The notes below the pieces were generated by a model. The model saw only the letters and a program-made list of their open reading frames with translations, ran no database searches and was not told the origin of the DNA. A stretch of 64,000 nucleotides of DNA from Myxococcus sp. RHSTA-1-4 (lineage in GTDB: Bacteria > Myxococcota > Myxococcia > Myxococcales > Myxococcaceae). The stretch covers positions 434,001 through 498,000 of the forward strand of contig NZ_JAIQDG010000001.1 of assembly GCF_020037125.1 (NCBI RefSeq), in the 5' to 3' direction. Positions 18,495 to 27,534 of this stretch are shown here, piece after piece (position 1 is the stretch's first letter; each line of letters opens with the position of its first letter). The translations under genes were made by a program, and so were the position numbers.

Positions 18495-21116
18495 CTACGG
18501 CGAGTCCGGCGCGTCCGCCGCGCCCCCCGTGTTGCCCAGCAGGTGCTCCAGTTCCTCGGCCCGGGGGTCCTGCTCCAGCTCCTTGCGCCGGGTGTCCACC
18601 CGCGCGCGCTCCGCGGCCTCCAGCCGGGCCACCCACGCCTCGGCGTCCTTGCGGGAGCCGGGCGGCAACAGCCGCATGCCCTCGTGCACCGAGCGCGCCG
18701 CGGCGTCATACCGGCGCAGCGCCTCCTGCGTCCGCGCCACCGCGAACCACGCGTCCGGCCCCGGCACCAGCCGCGCCGCCGTCTGCCTCAATTCCACCGC
18801 GCGGGACAGCAGCCCCTCGCGCTCCAGGCATGACGCCTCCAGCGACAGGAGCCGCGCCCGCTGCGCGTAGTCCGTGAGGAAGGGAGACACCGCCTGCAGC
18901 GTGCCCCTCGCCCTGCGCGTCAGCCCCGCGTCCAACTGCCGCGCGGCCAGCGTGAAGGACAGCTCCACGTTGCCCGGGAAGCGCGCCAGCAGCCGCTCCA
19001 GCGCCTGCAAGGCCTCCTCGTGTTTCCCCTGCGCCCGCAGCACCTCCGCGCGCAGCAGGTGCGACTCCAGCGCCTCCGGCTCCAGCCGCTCCACCTCGGC
19101 GCACGCCGCCTCCGCCCCCGCCAATTCGCCCTGCCGCAGCCGCAGCCGCGCCTCGCGCGCCCACAGCGCCGCCATGCCGGGCTGGCCCTCGAAGCGCTCG
19201 CGCGCCCAGCCCGAGTAGGCCCGCGCCAGCTCCAGGCGCCCCGGCGTGTTGGCCAGCGAGTCCAGCAGCCGCACCGCCACCTCCGGCGCGTCCGGCGTCA
19301 GCGCGGCCACGTCCTCCACCGTGCGCGCCCGGGGCAGCGCCTCGCCCAGGAGCGCCGCCGTGTCTCCGGCCTCATGGGCCAGCCGGTACTCCAGGAAGCC
19401 CTGCGAGCCACGGCCCAGCGCCAGCAGGGCCCGCGCCGCCACCCGGTGCGACACGGCGTCGCGTGGCGCCAGGTACAGCGCGCGGTTGACGAAGGCCAGC
19501 GCCTCGCCCGCCGCCCCGCGCCCCTGCGCCGCGTACGCGGAGGCCACCAGCCGGTACAGCAGGTAGTCCGAGGGGTGCCGGTCGATGAGTGCCAGCCCGC
19601 GCGAGCGCACGTCCTGGATGGGCGCGCGCGAGGTGACGAGCCCCGCCAGCTCCGCCTCCGCGTCCGCCACGAGGTGCCGGCCGGGCACCAGCGCCACCAG
19701 CCCCAGCACCGCCAGCGCCGCGCCCGCGCCCAGCAGCAGCGGTGACGGCCTCAGGCCGCCCGGCTTCCCGGCCACCCGCCCGCGCTCCCGGGGACGCGCC
19801 ACCGCGCCCAGCCCCACCAGCGCCGCCACCGCGCACGCCGGCAGCTCCAGGCTGAAGTCGAAGAAGTCATGCAGCGCCAGCGCCGCCACGCCCGCCAGCA
19901 CCGCCAGCTCCAGCGCGTCCAGCCCCTCGCGGCGCAGCAATTGCGCGAAGCCCCACACCGCCACCGCCAGCAGCAACAGGCCCGGCACGCCCAGCTCCAC
20001 CGCGGCCTGCAGCACCGCGTTCTCCGGGTGCGTGAGGGTGTTGGGGTTGGGCTCGCTCTGGTAGCGAGGGAAGGCCGCCTCGAAGGCGCCACGTCCCATG
20101 CCCAGCACCGGGAAGGCGCGCGCGGCCTCCGCCATCATCGGCCACAGCGACACCTTGGAGTGGCGCAGCTCCTCCACGCTGTCCGCCGTGCGCGCCTCCG
20201 CCCACAGCCGGTCCGCGGCGGTGTACGCGCCCACCGCCAGCACGGCCAGTAGCCCCAGCAGCGCGGCGGCGCTCCGGGCCCACACCGGCGGAGCGCGCCC
20301 TCCACCCTCATGGCGCCTGCGCAGCAGCAGCAACGCCAGCAGCACCTGGCCGAAGACGAAGAAGGCGATGCCGCCGCGCGACAGCGACAGCAGCACCCCC
20401 AGGCCCCCCGCCCCCGCCGCCAGCGCGTAGGGCAGTGCGCGCGAGCGGGGCCGCGTGGTGAGCGCCAGTCCCAGCGCCACCGTGGAGGACAGCCCGAGGA
20501 AACCCGCGAGGTGGTTGGGGTTGCCGAAGGGCGTCACCAGCGTGGGCCGCGCGTGCATCCACGGGCGTACGCCGAAGAGGGACTCCACCCCGAGCAGCGA
20601 GTGGCCCAGCCCCACTACCGCCAGGCCCGCGCCGGTGAAGGCCAGCACCGCCAGGAGGCGAACCCGGCTACGGCGCGAGCGGCACACCTGCACCGCCGCG
20701 AGCAACGTCAGCAGGTAGGCCAGGTGCTTCGCCAGCTCGCGCCACGTGGCCGGCGGGTCCAGCGACACCGGCCGCGCGCCCTCCAGCCCCAGCGGCACCA
20801 GCGCGAACTCGCGCAGCGCGGCCGCCTCCGGGCTCAGCACGCCCAGCACGCCCGCCGGCAGCGGCACCAGCTGCACCGCGCACAGCGCCGCGCCCGCCGC
20901 CAGGGGCACCGCCAGCAGCGGGAAGCGCAGCGACTGGCCCTGCCGCTTCGCCCCCACCGCCGCCAGCACCGCCGCCGCCCCGGACAGCGCCATCAGCGGC
21001 CAGGGCAGCCACGGCGCCGCGCCGCCGAGCGCCAGCGGGCACAGCACGACGAGCGCCGCCAGCGCCGCCTCGGCGAACAGGGTGAATCGGGAGGTGCCGC
21101 GGCGCGAGTGGGACAT
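18495..21116 (-). CDS. Wzy/O-antigen ligase-like membrane protein with C-terminal TPR domain
   Basis: An 873-residue protein. Residues 1 to about 475 hold around twelve membrane segments, with the Wzy_C-type features SRGGIAFFVFGQ, GMGRGAFEAAFPRYQ and HPENAVLQAAVELGVPG. The remainder is soluble and built of TPR-like helical repeats ending in a charged tail. It would polymerise or ligate polysaccharide repeat units at the periplasmic face, and the TPR part could bind partners. From memory, the M. xanthus BPS polymerase WzyB has this shape and a similar place near rpoN. A second Wzy candidate lies at 54639-56171. Confidence 0.85.
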   Translation of the reverse strand: MSHSRRGTSRFTLFAEAALAALVVLCPLALGGAAPWLPWPLMALSGAAAVLAAVGAKRQGQSLRFPLLAVPLAAGAALCAVQLVPLPAGVLGVLSPEAAALREFALVPLGLEGARPVSLDPPATWRELAKHLAYLLTLLAAVQVCRSRRSRVRLLAVLAFTGAGLAVVGLGHSLLGVESLFGVRPWMHARPTLVTPFGNPNHLAGFLGLSSTVALGLALTTRPRSRALPYALAAGAGGLGVLLSLSRGGIAFFVFGQVLLALLLLRRRHEGGGRAPPVWARSAAALLGLLAVLAVGAYTAADRLWAEARTADSVEELRHSKVSLWPMMAEAARAFPVLGMGRGAFEAAFPRYQSEPNPNTLTHPENAVLQAAVELGVPGLLLLAVAVWGFAQLLRREGLDALELAVLAGVAALALHDFFDFSLELPACAVAALVGLGAVARPRERGRVAGKPGGLRPSPLLLGAGAALAVLGLVALVPGRHLVADAEAELAGLVTSRAPIQDVRSRGLALIDRHPSDYLLYRLVASAYAAQGRGAAGEALAFVNRALYLAPRDAVSHRVAARALLALGRGSQGFLEYRLAHEAGDTAALLGEALPRARTVEDVAALTPDAPEVAVRLLDSLANTPGRLELARAYSGWARERFEGQPGMAALWAREARLRLRQGELAGAEAACAEVERLEPEALESHLLRAEVLRAQGKHEEALQALERLLARFPGNVELSFTLAARQLDAGLTRRARGTLQAVSPFLTDYAQRARLLSLEASCLEREGLLSRAVELRQTAARLVPGPDAWFAVARTQEALRRYDAAARSVHEGMRLLPPGSRKDAEAWVARLEAAERARVDTRRKELEQDPRAEELEHLLGNTGGAADAPDSP

Positions 21117-21218
21117 GCGGGAAATGGGGGGCCACGAGTATGTCACGCCTCGCCAGCCCCGCCCCCTTCCCGCCCCATCCCCGGCCGCAAAGGGGCCGGG
21201 CGTGCGTGGGGCAATGCG

Positions 21219-21815
21219 TCAGAAGCGCAGGGCCAGCAGGGGAATCGTGGGACGGGGCTGCCACCGCCGCGCCTGCAACGTGGTGCGCGCGTCCCGGCGG
21301 GCCTTCAAGTCCCGCAGCTCGTCCTCCAGGCGGATGCGCTCGCGAATCAGCTCCTCGCGCCGGGCCCGGTTGTCGTTGGACGCCTGGGTGCCATTGATGA
21401 AGCCGGCGACGAGCAGCCCCACGCCCGCCACTCCGGCCAAGGACAGCCCCGCCCCCACGCCAATCATCGTGGCCTGGTCGCCATCGTCCTCCTCCCCCAG
21501 GCCGACGATGATGAGGGGGATGCCCACCAGCAGCAGGGGTGACAGCACGTAGCCGAAGTACGCCATCAACAGCGAGCCCACGGGGAAGTTCACGTCGATG
21601 CCGCGAATCTCGCTCTGGAGCAGGGCCACCTGCCGTGTCAGCTCGTGGATGCGCGCGTCCAGCTCCGGGTCCACCCGGGACGCGGGCGCCTCCGGGGGAG
21701 CCTGGGCCACGAGCAGGCGCGCGGACAGGTGCCGCCCGGACTCCGGGCTCAGCAGTGACGGCGAGGGGGACGTGGGCGTGGCGGCCAGCAGGACGGCGGC
21801 GACGAGCGTCAGCAT
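21219..21815 (-). CDS. Uncharacterised exported/membrane protein with coiled coils
   Basis: A 198-residue protein with an N-terminal signal (MLTLVAAVLLAATPT), a helical stretch (ELDARIHELTRQVALLQSEI), two hydrophobic segments (YVLSPLLLVGIPLIIVGLG and GAGLSLAGVAGVGLLVAGF) and a strongly charged coiled coil (RREELIRERIRLEDELRDLKARR). No family is recognised. It lies 100 bp upstream of the TPR-Wzy gene on the same strand. The ATG is at 21815. Confidence 0.75.
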   Translation of the reverse strand: MLTLVAAVLLAATPTSPSPSLLSPESGRHLSARLLVAQAPPEAPASRVDPELDARIHELTRQVALLQSEIRGIDVNFPVGSLLMAYFGYVLSPLLLVGIPLIIVGLGEEDDGDQATMIGVGAGLSLAGVAGVGLLVAGFINGTQASNDNRARREELIRERIRLEDELRDLKARRDARTTLQARRWQPRPTIPLLALRF

Positions 21816-21930
21816 GGGAATGGGTCCTCCCGGGAAAGGAGCAGGCGGGCGACCCTAGCATCCACCCGGGCACGCAGGGCTCGCGCGCGGCTTGCATCCA
21901 GGGGACCTTCTGGCATCTTCGCGCACACCC

Positions 21931-22206
21931 ATGCGCCGCCTCCTCATCACCGCCGCCCTCCTCTGCTCCACCCTGTCCGGCCTCGCTGGCTGCAAGGGCG
22001 CCTGCCGCGAGCTCGCGGAGAAGCTCTGCGACTGCTCCGTCAACTCCGTGGAGAAGGAGCTGTGCCTCCAGCGCGCCGCGGAGGAGGAGAACCGCGTGGA
22101 GCCCACCGAGGAGGACGAGGCCGTCTGCGAGGAGCGGCTGGAAGGCTGCGACTGCCGCGCCATCGAGACCGAGGAAGGCAAGCGCGCCTGCGGCCTGGCG
22201 CGCTGA
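21931..22206 (+). CDS. Small Cys-rich lipoprotein
   Basis: A 91-residue lipoprotein with lipobox LAGC (Cys21). The mature 70 residues contain eight more cysteines in CRELAEKLCDC and VCEERLEGCDC patterns plus acidic stretches, suggesting a compact disulfide-stapled module at the cell surface. I do not recognise the family. It heads a plus-strand group of small secreted genes (21.9-23.5 kb). Confidence 0.75.
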   Translation: MRRLLITAALLCSTLSGLAGCKGACRELAEKLCDCSVNSVEKELCLQRAAEEENRVEPTEEDEAVCEERLEGCDCRAIETEEGKRACGLAR

Positions 22207-22422
22207 AGGAGCATCGATAAATCGGCCCGCCTGCTCGTGACGCGGCCGGCGCTGACGAGAATCTCCGGAGCGCTTCCGCCCGGCTCCGTCTCCAGTCTGA
22301 ATCCACCAGGAAACGCACGACGGGGATGGCCCCGGAGGGACGAGGGCCGCACGCGGACGGGCAGAGCTCTTGGAGTCCACTCCGGGTGCGTGCCACGCTG
22401 AGGGCCTCTGCCAGGAGAGGCC

Positions 22423-22638
22423 ATGCGCCGGTCCCTTGTCTGGGTCTTCGTGCTGTCCTTGACGTCCGCCTGTCCCACCGCGCACAGGCCGGAGGGCTAT
22501 CTCGACCGGGACTCGCGCGCGGACATCAAGAGACAGACCCAGACGGAGAGGTGCGACCAGGAGAAGTACAGGAAACTCTGCCTGGACCCATTGGATGAAG
22601 AGGAGTTGGAGGAGTGCCTCAAGGCGTGCTTCGAATGA
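22423..22638 (+). CDS. Small Cys-rich lipoprotein-like protein
   Basis: A 71-residue exported protein. The signal ends LTSAC (Cys17), and the mature part is charged with three cysteines (ERCDQEKYRKLCLD, LKAC). The C-terminal CxxE-type pattern resembles the neighbouring 91-residue protein. An AGGAGAGG site lies directly upstream of the ATG. Its stop overlaps the ATG of the next gene (ATGA), so the two are coupled. The 216 bp before it show no gene. Confidence 0.7.
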   Translation: MRRSLVWVFVLSLTSACPTAHRPEGYLDRDSRADIKRQTQTERCDQEKYRKLCLDPLDEEELEECLKACFE

Positions 22639-23537
22639 GGTGGCGTGCCACCCTGGGCGCACTCATGGCGCTGCTGCTCCCGCTACCCCTGGTGCTGGTG
22701 CTGGGCAGCGCCCTGTACGCCCATCCGGAGCGCTCGCCCCCGCCTCCCGGCACGCCACCCACCGTACCCGTGCTCTCGTACGAGGAGCGCATGAGCCTCG
22801 TGACGTACCAGCGCGAGTGCTGGAGGCCCGGTGAATGCGAGCCCCCCTGGTCTGTTTCGGTGACGCTTATCGGATGGACCGCTACTGCACCGACAGCGAG
22901 TGCACCACGGATGCTCAGTGCGAGGAGGGGCAGGTCTGCCAGAGTCTGGCCGTCTCGAAGGGAAAGCTCCGGGTGCGCCGCTGCGTGGCCGTGGGCGTCC
23001 GCCAGGAGGGCGAGTCGTGCCTGAAGTACACCCTGGCCCCCGAGCAAGCCTGCCACCCCGGGCTGGTGTGCGGAGACCGGACGGGCCGGTGTGGTCGCCC
23101 CTGCCGCCCGGGCGAGGTGGGAAGCTGCCCGGAGGGCTTCTTCTGCGGCGACGTGGAGCCGGAGCCCATCTGCCTGCCCACCTGCGAGGGCCGCAATTGT
23201 CCCCAAGGCCAGCAGTGCATCCAGCACGAGGAGGGCGTCTCCGTGTGCGCCGTCGTCCACGGCACCAACTGCCAGCAGAACCCCTGCCCGGGGGGCGCTG
23301 ATGAGTGCGAAATCGATACCAGCCTTGTCCGCCAGACGGAAACCTGGATGCGCTGCCTCCGCCGGTGCGGCAGGAAGCGCCCCCCCCTGCCCGGAAGGAC
23401 TCGTCTGCGCCGGCGCCCGGTGCCAGTCCCCCTGCGACCCCACCGGCCCCGACACCTGCGAGCCGGGCTTCCACTGCACCCGCAGGACGCCGCGCAGCCC
23501 CTATCTCTGCGAGCCCGACACCTGGCCCAAGCGGTAG
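22635..23537 (+). pseudogene. Cys-rich secreted protein gene with two compensating frameshifts
   Basis: The gene begins with a signal-anchor (LMALLLPLPLVLVLGSALYA). It then leaves frame at a run of six C (22842-22847), continues in another frame with a dense Cys pattern (CTDSECTTDAQCEEGQVC, then CHPGLVCGDRTGRCGRPC), and returns to the first frame at a run of eight C (23380-23387). The final part reads CPEGLVCAGARCQSPCDP and ends PDTWPKR. Adding one C at the first run and removing one at the second restores about 300 residues. The pattern resembles the Cys-rich repeats common in myxobacterial surface proteins. It could be a decayed gene, a slippage-prone gene, or two sequencing errors. Confidence 0.7.
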
Positions 23538-23569
23538 CCACACGCCCCCAGACCGCGGGGCACGGGGTT

Positions 23570-23885
23570 TCAGGGGAACGTGACGTTGCGCAGCGTGACG
23601 GTGTGCCCCCCTTCCGCCTCCCACGGGCTGAGCGCAAAGGGGCCCTGGGGCGTGCCGGAAACCCGCGCCCGCAAGAGGATGCGTCCCTCCTCCCCGGCGG
23701 CAATGGGCGCCTTCTGCCAGGGCGCGAGCCGGAGGGGGCGCCGTGCCCTCTCGGCCCAGCAGCGCCGCGCCCTCGGCCCGCCAGGCCCGGGCAGGGTCGT
23801 TGCTGGTCACCGCCACCGCCACCCACCGCGGGGAGCGGCAGGTAATGGCGCGACGGACCTTCGGCACGTCGCTGGCGCGCTGAGC
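23570..23885 (-). pseudogene. C-terminal remnant of a DUF2381-type protein
   Basis: Read on the minus strand, the frame gives KVRRAITCRSPRWVAVAV then TSNDPARAWRAEGAALLGRE. After removing one base from a five-base run (G run 23734-23738 on the plus strand) it continues APWQKAPIAAGEEGRILLRA and ends GHTVTLRNVTFP before a stop at 23570. This ending is the pattern I know from myxobacterial DUF2381 proteins (TIGR02268). No start or N-terminal half exists: the acyltransferase gene ends at 23897. It is therefore a truncated, frameshifted fragment. The family call rests on memory of the motif. Confidence 0.55.
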
Positions 23886-23896
23886 CGCCCGGGACT

Positions 23897-25084
23897 TCAG
23901 GCCCCCGGCACCACCGGCCGCGCGGGCGCCGGCGCGGAGGACTCCTCGTCCACCCACGGCTGGAGCGCCTTGCGCACCCGCGAGCGCAGCGGCGTCTCCA
24001 CGTAGCGGTGCACCACCACCGACGCCGAAATCGCCAGGCCCATCAGCAGGCAGAACGTGGGCACGGGCGCGCTCACCTCCAGCCACGGCCCCAGCACCTT
24101 CGCCGCCTCCGACACCGGGTACTGGAGGAGGTAGAGCGCGTAGCTGGCCCCGCCCAGGTGCACCAGCAGCGGGCGGGAGAAGAGCCAGCCCAGCGGCCCC
24201 CCCCCGCGCGCCAGCCCGTACACCAGCAGGCCCGACGCGGGCGCCAGCAGCGCGTTGTGCATCAGCGGGTACGGAATCCGCGCGCCCGCCGCGCCCGCCG
24301 CCACCAGCAGCGCCGCGCCCACCGCCGCCAGCACCGCCCCGCCGCCCTTCACCGTGCCCGCGTCACGCTCGCGCACGAAGTACCAGCCGAGCAGCACGCC
24401 GAAGACGAACTCGGGCAGCCGCGCCAGCGGGTTGAACTTGAGCGCCAGCATCCAGTTCCCCGAGGTGCTCGCGTCCACCGGGCCGGCCCCGTCCGGCAGC
24501 AGCCACAGGTACAGCAGCGGCGGCACCAGCCCCAGCACCCACACCGCGCCCATGGCCACGGGCAGCAGCGAGGGACGCAGCCGGGGCAGCCAGCGCGCCA
24601 GCCGGGGGAAGAAGGCGTAGAAGAAGGCCTCCACCGACACGGACCAGCCCGGCGGGTTCCAGTACAGCGCCAGCCGGGGCACCCACGCCTGCAGGAGCGC
24701 CAGCGCGCCCAGGCCCCCTATCGCCAGCTTCACCGCGGCCACCTTCCACCCGTTGGCGGACACGGACATGCTCATGGTGCTGGGCGCCGACAGGAGGAAC
24801 GTCAGCGCGTAGACGGGGTACACCCGGGCCACGCGCGCGGCCCAGAAGGCGCGCGGCCCCGTCTCCATCCGGCCGTCCCCGTCCAGGTAGTTCCAGGCGA
24901 GGACGAAGCCCGACAGGACGAAGAACACACCCACGGCGGAGTAGCCCGCCCCCACCCAGTTGCGCACCCCCTCGGGGGCGTCCACCACGAGCGCCTTCCC
25001 GAAGTGGAACAGCACCACGTGGAGGGCCGCGAGGAACCGCAGCCCCGTGAGTGCGTCCAGAGAACCGGCCCGGCTCCGGCTCAC
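23897..25084 (-). CDS. Acyltransferase 3 family membrane protein
   Basis: A 395-residue, about ten-helix acyltransferase of the OafA/NolL type, which O-acetylates or otherwise acylates exopolysaccharide sugars. The conserved N-terminal TGLRFLAALHVVLFHFG carries the family histidine, and FWAARVARVYPVY follows with the arginines. The GTG start at 25084 overlaps the ugd stop by GTGA, so it is cotranslated with UDP-glucose dehydrogenase, which supports a role in the same polysaccharide. The C-terminal tail is Pro/Ala-rich. Confidence 0.88.
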   Translation of the reverse strand: MSRSRAGSLDALTGLRFLAALHVVLFHFGKALVVDAPEGVRNWVGAGYSAVGVFFVLSGFVLAWNYLDGDGRMETGPRAFWAARVARVYPVYALTFLLSAPSTMSMSVSANGWKVAAVKLAIGGLGALALLQAWVPRLALYWNPPGWSVSVEAFFYAFFPRLARWLPRLRPSLLPVAMGAVWVLGLVPPLLYLWLLPDGAGPVDASTSGNWMLALKFNPLARLPEFVFGVLLGWYFVRERDAGTVKGGGAVLAAVGAALLVAAGAAGARIPYPLMHNALLAPASGLLVYGLARGGGPLGWLFSRPLLVHLGGASYALYLLQYPVSEAAKVLGPWLEVSAPVPTFCLLMGLAISASVVVHRYVETPLRSRVRKALQPWVDEESSAPAPARPVVPGA

Positions 25085-26379
25085 CGCCGGCCGATGCCGA
25101 AGTACGTGAAGCCCAGCTCGCGCATGCGCTCCGGGTCGTAGACGTTGCGGCCGTCGAACACGACGGGGCTCTTCATCAGGCCCTTCATGCGCTCGAAGTC
25201 CGGGCGGCGGAACTCGTTCCACTCCGTCACCACGAAGAGGCCGTCCACGCCCTCCAGCGCCTCGTAGGGCACCGTGGCGTAGCGGATGCGGTCACCGAAG
25301 ACGCGCTTCGCGGTGTGCGCGGCCACCGGGTCGTGCGCCACCACCTGCGCGCCCTTGCCGATGAGCCCCTCGATGACCTCGATGGAGGGCGCCTCGCGCA
25401 TGTCGTCCGTCTTCGGCTTGAAGGCCAGGCCCCACACGCCGAACTTCTTGCCCTCGAGCGAGCCGTAGTGCTTCACGGCCTTGTTCACCAAGAGCTTCTT
25501 CTGGCGCTCGTTGGTGCGCTCCACGGCGCGCAGCAGGTCCAGCTCCAGGCCGTACTCACGCGCGGTGGCCACCAGCGCCTTCACGTCCTTGGGGAAGCAG
25601 GAGCCGCCGTAGCCCACGCCCGGGAAGAGGAACGGGTAGCCCACGCGCTTGTCCGAGCCCAGGCCCTTGCGCACGAAGTCCACGTCCGCGCCCACCTTCT
25701 CGCAGAGCGCGGCGATGTCGTTCATGAACGAGATGCGCGTGGCCAGCATCGCGTTGGCGGCGTACTTGGTCAGCTCCGCCGAGCGCGTGTCCATGAAGAT
25801 GATGGGGTTCTCGGTGCGCACGAAGGGCGAGTACAGCTCGCCCATGACCTTGCGGGCACGCTCGGAGTCCACGCCGATGACGACGCGGTCCGGCTTGAGG
25901 AAGTCATCCAGCGCCGCGCCCTCCTTGAGGAACTCGGGGTTGGAGACGACGTCGAACTCGAGCGTGGTGGAGCGACGGAGCGCCTCGCGCACCTTGTCCG
26001 CGGTGCCCACCGGCACGGTGCTCTTGTCCACCACCACCGTGTACTGCTTCATCGCCTTGCCAATCTGCTCGGCGGCGGCCAGCACGTACTGGAGGTCGGC
26101 GTCACCGCTCTCGCCCTCGGGCGTGCCCACGGCGATGAAGACCACCTGCGCGTTGGCCACGGCCTCCGGCAGGTCGCGCGTGAAGAACAGGCGCTTCTCG
26201 CGCACGTTCTTCTTGATGAGCTCCTCGAGTCCGGGCTCGTAGATGGGCACCTCGCCCGCCTGGAGCATGCGGATCTTCCGCTCGTCGATATCCACGCACG
26301 TGACGTCGTTACCCGAGTCCGCGAAGCAGGTGCCCGCGACGAGGCCGACGTAGCCCGTTCCGATGATGGCAATACGCAT
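25081..26379 (-). CDS. ugd: UDP-glucose 6-dehydrogenase
   Basis: A 432-residue cytoplasmic enzyme making UDP-glucuronate from UDP-glucose with two NAD+. It has the Rossmann start MRIAIIGTGYVGLVAGTCFA, the GTPEGESG loop and the catalytic Cys261 in GYGGSCFPKD. Length is typical. UDP-glucuronate is a common precursor of acidic exopolysaccharide, which fits the locus. It is coupled with the acyltransferase gene downstream. The nucleotidyltransferase-like gene ends 101 bp upstream. Confidence 0.96.
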   Translation of the reverse strand: MRIAIIGTGYVGLVAGTCFADSGNDVTCVDIDERKIRMLQAGEVPIYEPGLEELIKKNVREKRLFFTRDLPEAVANAQVVFIAVGTPEGESGDADLQYVLAAAEQIGKAMKQYTVVVDKSTVPVGTADKVREALRRSTTLEFDVVSNPEFLKEGAALDDFLKPDRVVIGVDSERARKVMGELYSPFVRTENPIIFMDTRSAELTKYAANAMLATRISFMNDIAALCEKVGADVDFVRKGLGSDKRVGYPFLFPGVGYGGSCFPKDVKALVATAREYGLELDLLRAVERTNERQKKLLVNKAVKHYGSLEGKKFGVWGLAFKPKTDDMREAPSIEVIEGLIGKGAQVVAHDPVAAHTAKRVFGDRIRYATVPYEALEGVDGLFVVTEWNEFRRPDFERMKGLMKSPVVFDGRNVYDPERMRELGFTYFGIGRR

Positions 26380-26480
26380 GAAAGAGTCCCAGTGGGGAAG
26401 TGTCCGGAGCAGGACTCATACGCCGGGACGCGCTCCGAAAGGAAGCCCGTCCCCCAGGGCAGGAGGGCAACCGGCCGGGC

Positions 26481-27449
26481 TCACTGGCCCGTGAGCAGCC
26501 GGCGCACTCTTTCCAATCCCTTGAGAGCCGTGGAACGCCCCGGGGTGCTGACTGCCCCCACCACCGTCCGGTCCAGCAATTCGCGAGTAGCCCGGCGCAG
26601 CGGCGGGAAGGCGGCGGTGGCCTCCGCGGCGGCCTCCGGGAAGAGGCGCGCGACGACGGCGAGCGAGGTGTACAGGGCGCGCTCCAGGCGCCACTCCGCG
26701 GCCCGGGCCAGCAGCGTGGGCACGTCTAATGGCCGGGAGTAGGCGCCACCCATGGACTTCGCGCCGGTGACGAGCTCGCGCAGGTCGATGAAGGACAGCC
26801 AGGGGACCTCGTAGCCGTGGCGCGCATGCTCCAGGGCCGCGAGCAGCACCGCGTCCTCCAGGTCCGCGCGGAAGATGGACGGGCCATACATCTTCATGGG
26901 CGTCGCGCGCTCGAGGATGCCCGCGGCCTGCTCGCGGCGCTGGGGACCCAGCACGTCCGAGTAGAGCAGGATGAGGGTGCGCCCATCCGACACCGCCTTG
27001 CTGGCACCCGTGCCGGAGGCGTCCTCCGGCTTGAACTCGTGGTTGGAGAGGAAGCCCGCGAAGCCCTCCACGTCCAGCCGCTTCATGAGGAGCTGCAGCT
27101 CCGTCACCGGGCGGAAGGCCACGTGGGGATAGAGGGAGTCGGCGAAGGCGGCGCCCCCGAAGAGCACCAGCCTGCGCCCCTGCAGCTCGTCGACCATCTG
27201 CTTGAAGTTGACGAGCTTCATCACGTTGTCATTGGCGGAGCCCTGGTAGATGGCCAGCAGCCGGTCCATCACCCACTCCGGCACGCCCGCGCCACCGAGC
27301 CGGTACTGGAGGTTGTAGGCGGCCAGGGGCGCCAGGCCCTGGGCGATGGCCCAGTCCACGTACTGCTCCCAGGGCGCGCCCCGCAGTGAGCCACGCGGAG
27401 GGTCGAACGAGGCGAGGACGCGGAAGGTGTCGAGGAGGCTGGGCGGCAT
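26481..27449 (-). CDS. Degenerate PF14907-type nucleotidyltransferase-like protein
   Basis: A 322-residue cytoplasmic protein aligning without gaps to the active-site region of its neighbour. The family pattern L-L-K-G...LYP...T-D-V-D-L-L is here LFGG...LYP...TELQLL. The Lys is replaced by Gly98, and the two metal-binding Asp by Glu117 and Gln119. It is thus likely inactive as a transferase and perhaps regulatory or substrate-binding. It lies 85 bp downstream of the active-looking paralogue, in the same direction as the WecA-like gene and ugd. The family name is from motif recognition. Confidence 0.65.
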   Translation of the reverse strand: MPPSLLDTFRVLASFDPPRGSLRGAPWEQYVDWAIAQGLAPLAAYNLQYRLGGAGVPEWVMDRLLAIYQGSANDNVMKLVNFKQMVDELQGRRLVLFGGAAFADSLYPHVAFRPVTELQLLMKRLDVEGFAGFLSNHEFKPEDASGTGASKAVSDGRTLILLYSDVLGPQRREQAAGILERATPMKMYGPSIFRADLEDAVLLAALEHARHGYEVPWLSFIDLRELVTGAKSMGGAYSRPLDVPTLLARAAEWRLERALYTSLAVVARLFPEAAAEATAAFPPLRRATRELLDRTVVGAVSTPGRSTALKGLERVRRLLTGQ

Positions 27450-27534
27450 GGTGGGGCCCCTTTAACGGGCGGGATGCCGGGCCTGCAATGGCCGCCTTCG
27501 CCCCCTCTGTGTCCTCGGCCGGACACCGGGGGGT

